From contig DAOTWA010000019.1 of the NCBI GenBank assembly GCA_034435955.1, positions 1 through 52,708 of the forward strand: a stretch of 52,708 nt of DNA. Reading direction: 5' to 3'. This stretch comes from DAOTWA01 sp034435955. Its GTDB lineage: Bacteria; Chloroflexota; Anaerolineae; Anaerolineales; Anaerolineaceae. Both the position numbers and the translations under genes were made by a program. The notes beneath the pieces are model-generated. The model had not been told where the DNA came from, ran no database searches, and worked only from the letters and a program-made list of their open reading frames with translations. Below are positions 1 through 8,087 of this stretch, one piece after another. Every line of letters starts with the position of its first letter. Position 1 is the stretch's first letter.

Positions 1-1
1 A

Positions 2-292
2 GCAAGACCGCGCGAAAATCGTAATACTTCGGGCTTCCTGCCCGAGGAGCGAGCGTGGGTGAGCCGCTTCTTACAGCATGGTTTTGTGGATGCCTTTCGC
101 AGCCTGTACCCCGAACGGGCCGCTTATACCTGGTGGACGAACCTTTTCCACGCTCGCGAAAGCAACCTTGGCTGGCGCATTGATTATTTCCTGGTGTCCG
201 AGAGTCTGCGTGAACGCGTCAAGGATGTGATCATCCATACTGAGGTACAGGGTTCGGATCACTGTCCGGTGACGCTGGTTTTGGAGGGGTGA
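2..292 (+). CDS. Exodeoxyribonuclease III, C-terminal part (cut by window edge)
   Basis: The reading frame is open from base 2, so the gene begins before the window; about 96 C-terminal residues remain. They show the family end motifs: GWRIDYFLV, which carries the aspartate used for catalysis and DNA contact, and GSDHCPV, which carries the active-site Asp-His pair of the exonuclease-endonuclease-phosphatase fold. Enzymes of this family cleave DNA at abasic sites and trim 3' ends in base excision repair, in the cytoplasm. The stop is TGA at 290-292. An ATG-like start inside the visible part is not believable because the family fold needs about 250 residues. The family is confident; XthA versus ExoA subtype cannot be judged from this fragment. 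Confidence 0.9.
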   Translation, partial: ARPRENRNTSGFLPEERAWVSRFLQHGFVDAFRSLYPERAAYTWWTNLFHARESNLGWRIDYFLVSESLRERVKDVIIHTEVQGSDHCPVTLVLEG

Positions 293-300
293 TCAAACGA

Positions 301-336
301 ATAGAGCCACCCGTTGGCTCAAACCGGTGACTCTAT
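301..336. repeat. Two mutually exclusive hairpins after the exonuclease gene
   Basis: ATAGAGCCAC at 301-310 pairs with GTGACTCTAT at 327-336 with one mismatch. GAGCCA at 304-309 also pairs perfectly with TGGCTC at 315-320, so only one of the two stems can form. An A-run (345-351) follows on the plus strand, not a T-run, so this is not a standard plus-strand terminator. It may be a weak bidirectional terminator between the plus-strand exonuclease gene and the minus-strand pilin gene. Confidence 0.45.
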
Positions 337-417
337 GCGATCAGAAAAAAATATGGCTCGGAACAATTGTGTGAGAAGGTACCCGGTGTCCCCCGATTTT
401 ACCTGAAGCCTGCCGCG

Positions 418-564
418 CTAGATGAGCGGGATGACGTTGCTGAACACCTGCCCTATTGCGGGCCCTAACAGCGCCAGGATGACGATGACCATTAGGGCGA
501 CCAGGACAATGATGAAAGCGTATTCGACCAGGCCCTGGCCTTTTTCCTCCGGTTGAAAAAGCAT
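418..564 (-). CDS. Flp/Fap-type pilin, small (48 aa)
   Basis: A 48-residue protein beginning MLFQPEEKGQGLVEY, followed by one hydrophobic helix of about 22 residues (AFIIVLVALMVIVILALLG) and a short tail. GQGLVEYA resembles the prepilin peptidase cleavage region of Flp/type IVb pilins, where cleavage falls just before the hydrophobic stretch and a Glu at mature position 5 is conserved. Such pilins build Tad-type adhesion fibres. The start at 564 is preferred over an upstream in-frame start at 666 because a strong Shine-Dalgarno (GGAAGGAGGG) lies about 6-8 bases before it. No Tad assembly genes (tadA, tadB, rcpC, prepilin peptidase) are in the window, so it is an orphan here. Confidence 0.8.
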   Translation of the reverse strand: MLFQPEEKGQGLVEYAFIIVLVALMVIVILALLGPAIGQVFSNVIPLI

Positions 565-708
565 TTTTGTACCCTCCTTCCTATTGTGATATGACGCAGC
601 CTGGAATTTGGGGGTACAAACGGGTCGTCTCAAGATCATTATCGCATAGTCCCCATCCGTTTTCAATCACGGCGCACTTTACAGAAATGCAAGCTTGGGA
701 TAATGCGG

Positions 709-731
709 ACCCCCGATCAAAGATCGGGGGT
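709..731 (-). terminator. Perfect GC-rich hairpin after gcvPB
   Basis: ACCCCCGATC (709-718), loop AAA, GATCGGGGGT (722-731): a perfect 10-bp stem with a 3-base loop, about 44 bases downstream of the gcvPB stop on the minus strand. There is no T-run after it on either strand, so it is either an atypical transcription stop or an RNA 3'-end stabiliser separating the gcv operon from the pilin gene. Confidence 0.5.
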
Positions 732-774
732 TCACTCGCGCCAGATAGCAGCAGCAAGGCTGACTAGAAGCGTT

Positions 775-2238
775 TCAAGCTTCTTCCGGCAACCGGCAAC
801 AAAGGACCAGATCGCGAGCCGCACGCACCTCATCCACGCGGCCGACCGGCGCGCTGTGCGGGGCCTCTTTCAGCAATTGTGGATCGCGGCGGGCTTCTTC
901 GGCGATTTTGATCATCGCGTCCGCGAAGGCGTCGATGGTTTGTTTGTTCTCCGTCTCCGTGGGTTCGATCATCAGGGCTTCATGCACGATCAATGGGAAG
1001 TAATTCGTGGGGGGATGGAAATTGTAATCCATCAGTCGTTTGGCAATGTCCAAAGCGCGGACATCGGGCGCATCTTCCCAACGGCCTTCGACCACGAACT
1101 CATGCTTGCAAATGCGGTCATAAGGCACCGTGTAGGTGCCCCGCAAGCGGGCCAGCAGATAGTTGGCGTTCAGCACGGCATGTTCGGCCACGCTGCGCAA
1201 GCCTTCCGCTCCATGCATGGCAATATAGGTGAAGGCGCGAATGTGCATCCCGAAGTGGCCATGGAAGGCCTTCACCCGGCCAATGGTCTTAGCAGGCATG
1301 ACGAAACCGTACAACGGCGGCATCTCGCTGTCGCCTTCTTCGATGATGTCCACGATCGGGCCGGGAAGGAAATCGGCCAGTCGGGCAGTCACCCCCACCG
1401 GACCCGATCCAGGACCGCCGCCGCCATGGGGGGTGGAGAAGGTCTTGTGCAGGTTGAAGTGCATCACATCGAAACCATTCTTGCCTGGTTGAGTGACGCC
1501 CAGGAGCGCGTTCAGGTTGGCGCCATCGCCGTACACCAGCCCACCAGCCTTGTGGACGATTTCGATCACTTCCACAAGATGCTCATCGAACAGGCCAAGG
1601 GTATTGGGATTCGTCAGCATCAATCCGACCAGGGTGTCATCGCAGGCTGCCTGCAGGGCTTCCAGGTCGACATTCCCCCGTTTGTCGGACGGCACCGAGA
1701 TCACCTGCATGCCGCTCATCGCAGATGAGGCCGGATTCGTTCCATGGGCCGAATCGGGGATGAGGATCTTGTTGCGCTTGAGGTCGCCGCGGCTGCGATG
1801 GTAGGCGCGCATGATCAATACACCGGTGAACTCGCCCTGGGCGCCAGCCGCTGGCTGGAGCGAGATTGCGTCGAAGCCGCTGATTTCCTTCAGCCATTCC
1901 TGAAGCTGGTACATCAAGGCCAGGTTGCCTTGAACCGTCTCGATCGGCTGCAGGGGGTGGGTGAAGGCAAAACCCGGCAAACGGGCAGCTTCTTCGTTCA
2001 CCTTTGGATTGTACTTCATCGTGCAGGAACCCAGCGGGTAAAAGCCTCCATCGACAGAATAGTTCATCTGCGAGAGATGGGTGTAATGGCGGACCACGTC
2101 CTGCTCGGAGAGTTCTGGAAGGGGCAGGTCTTCCCGCACGAATTGCTCGGGCAGCGGGCTGAGGGGCACTTCCGGCTCAGGGAAACGCACGCCGCGACGC
2201 CCATGGGACGATAGTTCATAAATCGTAGGCTCATTCAC
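775..2238 (-). CDS. gcvPB: Glycine dehydrogenase (decarboxylating) subunit 2
   Basis: Catalytic PLP subunit of the two-subunit P-protein of the glycine cleavage system. With GcvPA it decarboxylates glycine and passes the aminomethyl group to the lipoyl arm of GcvH in the cytoplasm. At 487 aa it has the usual length of the subunit. Family blocks are visible: SQMNYSVDGGFYPLGSCTMKYNP near residues 56-78, HGTNPASSAM near 165-174, and HKTFSTPHGGGGPG with the probable PLP-binding lysine K265. The start is GTG at 2236-2238; the stop of gcvPA overlaps it by 8 bases, and a strong GGAGGAGG lies about 6 bases upstream, so translation is probably coupled. It is the last gene of the riboswitch-controlled operon. 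No gcvT (T-protein) lies next to it. Confidence 0.95.
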   Translation of the reverse strand: MNEPTIYELSSHGRRGVRFPEPEVPLSPLPEQFVREDLPLPELSEQDVVRHYTHLSQMNYSVDGGFYPLGSCTMKYNPKVNEEAARLPGFAFTHPLQPIETVQGNLALMYQLQEWLKEISGFDAISLQPAAGAQGEFTGVLIMRAYHRSRGDLKRNKILIPDSAHGTNPASSAMSGMQVISVPSDKRGNVDLEALQAACDDTLVGLMLTNPNTLGLFDEHLVEVIEIVHKAGGLVYGDGANLNALLGVTQPGKNGFDVMHFNLHKTFSTPHGGGGPGSGPVGVTARLADFLPGPIVDIIEEGDSEMPPLYGFVMPAKTIGRVKAFHGHFGMHIRAFTYIAMHGAEGLRSVAEHAVLNANYLLARLRGTYTVPYDRICKHEFVVEGRWEDAPDVRALDIAKRLMDYNFHPPTNYFPLIVHEALMIEPTETENKQTIDAFADAMIKIAEEARRDPQLLKEAPHSAPVGRVDEVRAARDLVLCCRLPEEA

Positions 2239-3583
2239 GGCTCACCTCCTCCAGGACCTCACAAAGGGCGTCGATTTCTTCTCGCGTATTCATCTCGGTC
2301 ACGGCAATCAGCATCTGGTTCTTCAACGATGGATAATCCCGGCTGAGATCGTATCCTCCCAGGATGCCGTGATCGAGCAAATGGGTGTTGATGTCCTCGA
2401 CCGGTTTAGGGCAGCAAACGGCGAATTCGTGGAAGAATGGCGCGTCGGAGCAGAGCGTGTAGCCGGGAATTTCAGCGATGCGCCTGGCGGCATAGTGAGC
2501 GTTCTGGTAGCACAGGTTGGCTACCTGGCGCAGGCCGTGCTTGCCTACCACGCTCAGATAAACCGTAGAGGCCAGAGCCATCAAGCCCTGATTGGTGCAG
2601 ATGTTGGACGTGGCGCGCTCGCGTCGGATGTGCTGTTCACGGGCGGTGAGAGTCAGCACGTAGGCGCGGCGGCCCTGTGTGTCGACCGTCTCACCGACCA
2701 AACGGCCTGATATCCTGTGGACGTATTCTTTGCGAGTGGCGAAGATGCCCAGATATGGGCCGCCGAAAGACAGCGGGATACCTAATGGCTGGCCTTCAGC
2801 CACGACTACATCCGCGCCGAATTCCCCCGGCGGTTTCAGCAAGCCGAGCGCGGTGGGATTGGCGACCACCGCGACCATCGCTCCAACCCCGTGCGCAGCT
2901 TCGACCAGCTTGCTGTAATCGAAGATGCGGCCAAAGAAGTCCGGATACTGCACGAATACGATCGCGGTTTGATCGTCAATGAAGGGGAGCAGCGCGTCTG
3001 GGGATTGGTATGGATCGGCGCCGGCGCTATCGCCCAATATTGTGAGATTCTCGTAGCCCTGGGTGTAGGTGCGAATGACCGCCCGGAACTGTGGATGGAC
3101 GGCTGGCGAAAGGATTACTTTTAACCTCCGCCCATGAAAATTATGATAAGCCATAACGACGGCTTCGGCTGCGGCAGTGGCGCCGTCGTAGTGCGAAGCA
3201 TTACACACATCCATGCCGGTAAGCTTGGCCATCAGACTCTGATATTCGAATATCGCCTGAAGTGTGCCCTGCGAGATTTCCGGCTGGTATGGGGTGTAAG
3301 CCGTATAGAATTCGCCGCGGCGTAAAATCGTATCCACGGCCGCAGGAATGTAGTGGTTGTATGCTCCGGCTCCCAGGAAGCAGGCCAGGCTGCGGGTCGT
3401 TTCGTTTCCCTGTGAGAGGTCTTCGAGGTCGGCGATGGCTTCCATCTCAGACAGAGCCGGCGGCAGATCTATCTTGGGGAAGCGCAGGGACGCCGGTACG
3501 TCCTGGAAGAGGTCTTCCAGGCTCTTGACGCCGATCGTCCTCAGCATTTCCTCGCGCTCAGCGTCCGTATGGGGGATAAACAT
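2231..3583 (-). CDS. gcvPA: Glycine dehydrogenase (decarboxylating) subunit 1
   Basis: Non-lysine half of the split P-protein, 450 aa, the normal size. Typical family stretches are visible: the start MFIPHTDAEREEMLRTIGV, FLGAGAYNHYIPAAVD, FYTAYTPYQPEISQGTLQ and TSNICTNQGLMALA. It forms an alpha2beta2 glycine decarboxylase with GcvPB. Its ATG at 3583 overlaps the gcvH stop by one base (TAATG), and its 3' end overlaps gcvPB, giving the tight order gcvH-gcvPA-gcvPB. The two-subunit form is found in many archaea, Gram-positive and Chloroflexota genomes, unlike the fused GcvP of E. coli. Regulation follows from the glycine riboswitch upstream of gcvH. Confidence 0.95.
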   Translation of the reverse strand: MFIPHTDAEREEMLRTIGVKSLEDLFQDVPASLRFPKIDLPPALSEMEAIADLEDLSQGNETTRSLACFLGAGAYNHYIPAAVDTILRRGEFYTAYTPYQPEISQGTLQAIFEYQSLMAKLTGMDVCNASHYDGATAAAEAVVMAYHNFHGRRLKVILSPAVHPQFRAVIRTYTQGYENLTILGDSAGADPYQSPDALLPFIDDQTAIVFVQYPDFFGRIFDYSKLVEAAHGVGAMVAVVANPTALGLLKPPGEFGADVVVAEGQPLGIPLSFGGPYLGIFATRKEYVHRISGRLVGETVDTQGRRAYVLTLTAREQHIRRERATSNICTNQGLMALASTVYLSVVGKHGLRQVANLCYQNAHYAARRIAEIPGYTLCSDAPFFHEFAVCCPKPVEDINTHLLDHGILGGYDLSRDYPSLKNQMLIAVTEMNTREEIDALCEVLEEVSRE

Positions 3584-3975
3584 TAGTGGCTCCGTTCTTT
3601 ACAATAGGCTTCGTAGGCGGCCGCATCCATCAATTCGTCCAATTGAGCCGGGTTGGTGATTTCTATTTTCAGCATCCAGGCTTTGCCATAGGGATCGCTG
3701 TTGACGAGCTCAGGAGTATCGGAAAGCGCCTGGTTGATTTCCAATATTTTGCCATCCACCGGCATGCTGACGTCGGCCGCCGCCTTGACCGATTCGATGG
3801 TGGCGCAGGTCGAATTTCTCTTGACGGTGCTGCCTTTATCCACCGTCACCTCGACGAACACTACGTCGGATAGCTGATCCTGGGCATAGTCGGTGACACC
3901 TATGGTGCCGGTGTTGCCCTCCACCCGAATCCATTCGTCGGTTTTGGTATATTTCAGGTCGGACGGAATATTCAT
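3583..3975 (-). CDS. gcvH: Glycine cleavage system H protein
   Basis: Lipoyl carrier of the glycine cleavage system, 130 aa. The lipoylation motif ESVKAAADV is present, with K64 as the lipoylated lysine, and the region KYTKTDEWIRVEGNTGTIGV is the typical N-terminal H-protein block. It shuttles the aminomethyl group from the P-protein to T-protein and the dihydrolipoyl group to L-protein. The start ATG at 3973-3975 has a CTGGAGG ribosome site about 5 bases upstream. It is the first gene after the tandem glycine riboswitch, so its mRNA carries the regulatory leader. T- and L-protein genes must be elsewhere. Confidence 0.96.
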   Translation of the reverse strand: MNIPSDLKYTKTDEWIRVEGNTGTIGVTDYAQDQLSDVVFVEVTVDKGSTVKRNSTCATIESVKAAADVSMPVDGKILEINQALSDTPELVNSDPYGKAWMLKIEITNPAQLDELMDAAAYEAYCKERSH

Positions 3976-4021
3976 TTTCGCCTCCAGGAGAAGGATAAAA
4001 GGATATGGTCAACCACCATGC

Positions 4022-4050
4022 AAAAAGGCGCACACTCGTCAGCATGCGCC
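4022..4050 (-). terminator. Intrinsic terminator of the glycine riboswitch
   Basis: On the minus strand GGCGCA (4050-4045) pairs with TGCGCC (4032-4027), extended by a T-G wobble, and is followed by five T (4026-4022). It sits between the second glycine aptamer and gcvH. It directly follows the CAGAG arm of aptamer 2's P1 stem, as expected for a transcriptional expression platform that is relieved when glycine is bound. Confidence 0.85.
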
Positions 4051-4240
4051 CTCTGTTTCTGACCTGAGAGATTCACCCCGCATGGCGAGGTTTGCCCCGT
4101 CGGTGTCTCGCGACTCTCCAGAGTTTATCCGGCGACCGGGTCCTTTTACCTGAGAGTTTCACCAGAAGATGGCTGGCTTCTCTGGCTTGCCCCTTCGGTT
4201 CCGGGATTGCTCATCCGGCCTCTTCCCGGCCTCCGCTCAA
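4051..4240 (-). ncRNA. Tandem glycine riboswitch (two aptamers)
   Basis: Read on the minus strand, two copies of the glycine aptamer core are seen. Aptamer 1 (about 4240-4136) has CCGAAGGGGCAAGCC, then GGTGAAACTCTCAGGTAAAAGG. Aptamer 2 (about 4124-4051) has GGAGAGTCGCGAGACACCGA, GGGGCAAAC, then GGGTGAATCTCTCAGGTC. The P1 stem of aptamer 2 is CTCTG (about 4124-4120) with CAGAG (4055-4051). These are the conserved parts of the gcvT/glycine riboswitch class. Together with the terminator at 4022-4050 this should switch the gcv operon on when glycine is abundant. The aptamer borders are by eye. Confidence 0.95.
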
Positions 4241-4252
4241 TTGTCAGTCATC

Positions 4253-4281
4253 ATTCTACGGATGAAAAGAATAAAAGTCAA
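4253..4281 (-). promoter_or_regulatory. Sigma70-type promoter of the gcv operon
   Basis: On the minus strand TTGACT (4281-4276), a 17-base spacer, then TAGAAT (4258-4253). Transcription would start near 4246, immediately before the first glycine aptamer, which fits the leader exactly. Predicted by eye from the consensus. Confidence 0.75.
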
Positions 4282-4320
4282 GAGAAAAGGCGTCACCGAT
4301 AGGGTGTGAATATTGACGGA

Positions 4321-4812
4321 TTAAGCCGACGCGATTTGCAGCAGCAGCGCGCCTTTGTCGACCTGCGCTCCCGGCGTTGCGAACACCCGCGCGACATTAC
4401 CCGAGACCGGAGCGCGCAGCTCCATCTGCATTTTCATCGATTCCATCAATATGACTACCTGGCCGGAGTGGACGATCTCTCCTTCCTTCACTGCCACGCT
4501 GATAATCAGCCCGGGCATCGGCGCCCGCAGCTCTCCCGCCTCTGGCTGACCGTTACGTCGGCGGAACTGGCTGTTGAATCGCTCCACCTGGGCGATGATC
4601 GAGCGGCCGGCGATCATCACCGAAAAGGTGCGGCTGTCCCTGGGTTTTACATGCAGCTCCCGTTTTTGATTCCCCCGTTCGAGCAGATACAAGCCACCCT
4701 CATTTAGAGGGGTCAAACCGGCTTCAGTAGGCTCGCCATCCACTCGAATCAGCCGATCCGAAATTTCGACCTGGAATTCCTTCTTGCCAACGTAAACATG
4801 ATAGATGGTCAT
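4321..4812 (-). CDS. Biotin carboxyl carrier protein of an acyl-CoA carboxylase
   Basis: 163 aa. Residues 95-163 form a biotinyl domain: RAPMPGLIISVAVKEGE, then the biotinylation motif ESMKMQ with K127, then APVSGNVARVFATPGAQVDKG. The first 90 residues resemble the BT-like region that links biotin carboxylase to carboxyltransferase in single-chain alpha subunits of propionyl-/methylcrotonyl-CoA carboxylases. Here the carrier is separate, as if the alpha subunit had been split. It follows the biotin carboxylase gene by 21 bases. It carries CO2 on biotin between the two catalytic partners encoded upstream. Its length and context argue against a lipoyl protein. Confidence 0.9.
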   Translation of the reverse strand: MTIYHVYVGKKEFQVEISDRLIRVDGEPTEAGLTPLNEGGLYLLERGNQKRELHVKPRDSRTFSVMIAGRSIIAQVERFNSQFRRRNGQPEAGELRAPMPGLIISVAVKEGEIVHSGQVVILMESMKMQMELRAPVSGNVARVFATPGAQVDKGALLLQIASA

Positions 4813-4833
4813 GGAATAGATCCTCCGAAGTTT

Positions 4834-6315
4834 TCAGGCGCCCATTTGCTCGCGCCAAGCGGCCATGCGCCAAAGGCTGGATTTGTCAATGTGCTCATTA
4901 TGGTTCTGGCGCTGGGCCTGATATGCCACCAGTGCGGTGGCCAAAGCAACTTCCCGCTCAAGCATCTCGTCATTATCGATGCGCACCGGCTGGAAATGAT
5001 CGAGGTAGGTGGTATCGGCGTTTCCGGCGATAAAGCTGTCGCTCTCGATGATCTGGGAGAGGAAGCTCAAATCAGTATCCACTCCGCCGATCTGGAATTC
5101 GCCTAATGCGCGCCGCAGGCGGCGGATGGCCGTCTGACGGTCCTCGCCCCAGGCGATGACCTTGGCGATCAGGGAGTCGTAATCCGCTGTCACCGGCATC
5201 CCCAGGTACAGGGCGCTATCCACACGGATGCCTGGACCGCCCGGCTCTTTCAGGTAGGCGATTTCGCCGATTGACGGCAGAAAGCCTGATTCGCTGTCCT
5301 CGGCCAGCACGCGCGCTTCAATTGCGCTGCCATGCAGGTGGATGTGCTCCTGGGTATATGGCAATTCCTGGCCGGAGGCGAGCAGAAGCTGCGCTTTAAC
5401 CAGATCCAGGCCGGTGATCATCTCGGTCACCGGATGTTCGACCTGGATGCGGGGATTGATTTCGATGAAATAATATTTCCCTTTGGTGTCCAGTAAAAAC
5501 TCGACGGTGCCGAGGCTTCGGTAATTCAACGCTCTGGCCAGGCGCAAGGCAGCCTGATGGATGCTTTTGCGCAGGTCATCGCTCAAGCCTGGCGCAGGCG
5601 CTTCTTCAATCAGCTTTTGCCGGCGGCGCTGGATCGAACACTCGCGTTCACCCAGAATCAAGTTGCGCCCCTGTCCGTCTCCCAGAATCTGCACCTCGAT
5701 GTGACGGGCTTGCTGAACCAGTGGTTCGAGGTACACGGTGCCATCACCGAAGGAGGCCTGCGCCTCGCGGCGCGCCGCAACCACCATCTGATCGAGCTCT
5801 GCTGGTGTACGCGCCAGGCGGATGCCCTTTCCTCCGCCTCCGGCGACTGCTTTAATCAGCACCGGGAACTTGATCTGACTGGCCAGCTCGACTTTGAAGG
5901 AATCCGAAACTGGCAGGTCAGGGCCGGGTAAGACCGGCAGCCCGGTTTCGCGAGCAATCCGACGGGCGGCGAGTTTATCGCCGGTCAAGGCCAGTGTCTC
6001 CGGTCGAGGTCCAATGAAAACCAGGCCCGCTTCTTCGACCGCCCTGGCAAAATCAGCATTCTCGGAAAGGAAACCGTAACCCGGATGGATGGCTTCCGCG
6101 CCGGAACGGCGGGCGGCTTCAAGAATTGCTGCGATGTTCAGATAGCTCTCGGCGGCTGCGCGTGGACCAATTGGCAGGGCTTCATCGGCGTAACGAGTGT
6201 GCAGGGCACCTTGATCGGCTTCAGAGTATACCGCCACGGTGGGAAAGCCCATCTCGCGGCAGGTGCGCAGGATGCGAATGGCGATTTCGCCGCGGTTGGC
6301 TACCAATACTTTCAT
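4834..6315 (-). CDS. accC: Biotin carboxylase subunit of acyl-CoA carboxylase
   Basis: 493-aa ATP-grasp enzyme that carboxylates the biotin of the carrier protein using ATP and bicarbonate. Visible landmarks: MKVLVANRGEIAIRILRTCR at the N-terminus, HPGYGFLSENADFA near residue 77, the glycine-rich ATP loop AVAGGGGKGIRLAR near 160, ECSIQRRRQKLIEEAP, and EINPRIQVEHPVTEMITG near 295 (EMNTR in most homologues, here EINPR). The size matches stand-alone AccC plus a C-terminal extension of about 40 residues. The start is ATG at 6313-6315, 7 bases after the stop of the carboxyltransferase gene, so one operon. Confidence 0.94.
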   Translation of the reverse strand: MKVLVANRGEIAIRILRTCREMGFPTVAVYSEADQGALHTRYADEALPIGPRAAAESYLNIAAILEAARRSGAEAIHPGYGFLSENADFARAVEEAGLVFIGPRPETLALTGDKLAARRIARETGLPVLPGPDLPVSDSFKVELASQIKFPVLIKAVAGGGGKGIRLARTPAELDQMVVAARREAQASFGDGTVYLEPLVQQARHIEVQILGDGQGRNLILGERECSIQRRRQKLIEEAPAPGLSDDLRKSIHQAALRLARALNYRSLGTVEFLLDTKGKYYFIEINPRIQVEHPVTEMITGLDLVKAQLLLASGQELPYTQEHIHLHGSAIEARVLAEDSESGFLPSIGEIAYLKEPGGPGIRVDSALYLGMPVTADYDSLIAKVIAWGEDRQTAIRRLRRALGEFQIGGVDTDLSFLSQIIESDSFIAGNADTTYLDHFQPVRIDNDEMLEREVALATALVAYQAQRQNHNEHIDKSSLWRMAAWREQMGA

Positions 6316-6322
6316 GATACCT

Positions 6323-7897
6323 CTATAGGGGGATGTTTCCGTGTTTGCGCGCGGGTGTTGGAAGGCGCTTGTCCCGCAGGCTCTCCAACGCGGAAATTAA
6401 TCGCGCGCGGGTCTCAACGGGAGAGATAACATCGTCCAAATAGCCGCGTGAAGCGGCCACGAATGGGTTGGCAAGGTCTTCGCGGAATTTGCGCGTGAGT
6501 TCGGCGCGCAAGGCTTCGGCATCTTCGGCCGCGGCCAATTCTTTGCGGAAGACGATCTGTACTGCACTTTCGGGGCCCATGACAGCGATCTCGGCGTTCG
6601 GCCAGGCGAAGTTCAGATCACCCTGCAGATTCTTGGAGCTCATCACGATATATGCGCCGCCATATGCTTTGCGCAGGATCACCGACACCTTGGGTACGGT
6701 TGCCTCGGCATAGGCGAAGATCATCTTTGCGCCATGACGGATAATGCCGCCATGCTCCTGGTCCGTACCCGGCAGGAAGCCGGGCGTATCGACCAACGTA
6801 ACCAGCGGGATGTGGAAGGAATCGCAGAAGCGGATGAAACGCGCACCTTTCTCACTGGCAGCGATGTCCAGCACACCAGCCAGGTAACCGGCCTGGTTGG
6901 CGACCACGCCCACAGGATAGCCGTCCATGCGGGCGAAGCCGATCACCAGGTTGCGGGCGAACTCGGGCTGCACTTCGAGGAATTCTCCGCCGTCCACGAT
7001 GCTCTCAATCACCGCATGAACGTCGTAAGACTTTTGTGCATCCCTGGGGACGATCTCTTCCAGCTCTGGTGTCGGTCGGGCTGGGTCATCGTCGGGTTGA
7101 ACGTACGGCGGCGGGGTGAGGTTGTTAGACGGCAAGAAGCTGAGTAAATAGCGAACCTGCGCCAGCAGCGATTCCTCGTCGGGAGCGGTAAAGTGGGCCA
7201 CGCCGCTCTTGGCGCTGTGAACACCGGCTCCTCCCAGCGAGCTGAAGTCCACTTCTTCGTGAGTGACGGCCTTGACCACCTCGGGGCCGGTGATAAACAT
7301 GTAGGCGTTATCTTCTACCATGAAGACGAAGTCGGTGATGGCGGGTGAATAGACCGCACCGCCGGCGCATGGCCCCAGGATGACTGAAATTTGCGGAATG
7401 ACGCCTGAAGCGCGCGTGTTCCGGTAGAAAATCTCGCCGTACGCCGCCAGGGCGTCAACGCCTTCCTGGATGCGCGCCCCGCCCGAATCATTCAGGCCGA
7501 TCAAAGGGGCGCCATTCTGGTAAGCCATGTCCATTAGCTTGGCAATCTTGCGCCCGTGGGCCTCACCCAGCGAGCCGCCCAATATGGTGAAATCCTGGGC
7601 GTAGAGATACACCAGGCGCTCGTCAATCTTGCCCCAACCGGTCACGACCCCATCCGTCAGTGGGTGAGAATTTTCCAGTCCGAAGCCGGAAGCGCGGTGG
7701 GTGACGAACATATCGGTCTCGACAAACGTTCCCGGATCTACCAAGCGTTCGATGCGCTCGCGCGCGGTCAGCTTGCCTTTGGCGTGCTGTTTTTCGACGT
7801 GCGCCGGGCCGCCTCCCTGGCGCGCCTCCTCGCGCTTATCTTGCAAAACCCCCTTTGCACTGGTCGTGTGAGTCAGGTTACCTGGTATGGAGCTCAT
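6323..7897 (-). CDS. Acyl-CoA carboxylase carboxyltransferase (PccB/AccD5-like)
   Basis: 524 aa with two crotonase-fold halves, the usual length for beta subunits of propionyl- or acetyl-CoA carboxylase. Family blocks: KGKLTARERIERLVDPGTF near residue 42, FTILGGSLGEAHGRKI, LNDSGGARIQEGVDAL, GPCAGGAVYSPAITDFV in the N half, and DTPGFLPGTDQEHGGIIRHGAK plus YGGAYIVMSSK in the C half. It moves CO2 from biotin to the alpha-carbon of an acyl-CoA, giving malonyl- or methylmalonyl-CoA. The presence of a biotin carboxylase next to it, and no membrane decarboxylase subunit, favours a carboxylase over a sodium-pumping decarboxylase. It lies directly downstream of the lipid synthase genes on the same strand (190-base gap), a plausible extender supply. 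Confidence 0.92.
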   Translation of the reverse strand: MSSIPGNLTHTTSAKGVLQDKREEARQGGGPAHVEKQHAKGKLTARERIERLVDPGTFVETDMFVTHRASGFGLENSHPLTDGVVTGWGKIDERLVYLYAQDFTILGGSLGEAHGRKIAKLMDMAYQNGAPLIGLNDSGGARIQEGVDALAAYGEIFYRNTRASGVIPQISVILGPCAGGAVYSPAITDFVFMVEDNAYMFITGPEVVKAVTHEEVDFSSLGGAGVHSAKSGVAHFTAPDEESLLAQVRYLLSFLPSNNLTPPPYVQPDDDPARPTPELEEIVPRDAQKSYDVHAVIESIVDGGEFLEVQPEFARNLVIGFARMDGYPVGVVANQAGYLAGVLDIAASEKGARFIRFCDSFHIPLVTLVDTPGFLPGTDQEHGGIIRHGAKMIFAYAEATVPKVSVILRKAYGGAYIVMSSKNLQGDLNFAWPNAEIAVMGPESAVQIVFRKELAAAEDAEALRAELTRKFREDLANPFVAASRGYLDDVISPVETRARLISALESLRDKRLPTPARKHGNIPL

Positions 7898-8041
7898 TCG
7901 ATACTATCCTTCAATGCCGCTGTTTCGACCACAGTCTGCTGAAACCTGTATTGACAACACCACAATTTTTACCCGGTTACGCGTCAAGTTCGATCGGCGC
8001 TTTGATCCACTTTTGAACATGCCCATCAGCCAAGCACAGCT

Positions 8042-8059
8042 ACCCAAAGCTCTTTGGGT
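8042..8059 (-). repeat. Inverted repeat between lipid synthase and carboxylase genes
   Basis: ACCCAAAG (8042-8049), two bases, CTTTGGGT (8052-8059): a near-continuous palindrome 29 bases after the PfaD stop on the minus strand. No T-run follows. It may be a weak transcription stop or a protein-binding site in the 190-base gap 7898-8087, where no convincing promoter was found. Confidence 0.35.
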
Positions 8060-8087
8060 CAGGCTCACAACTGCGGACGACCGGCGG

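Noticed and set aside
703..1728. Long open frame on the plus strand opposite gcvPB
   Set aside because: Its residue pattern is antisense to the well-supported GcvPB and it has no family signs or ribosome site.
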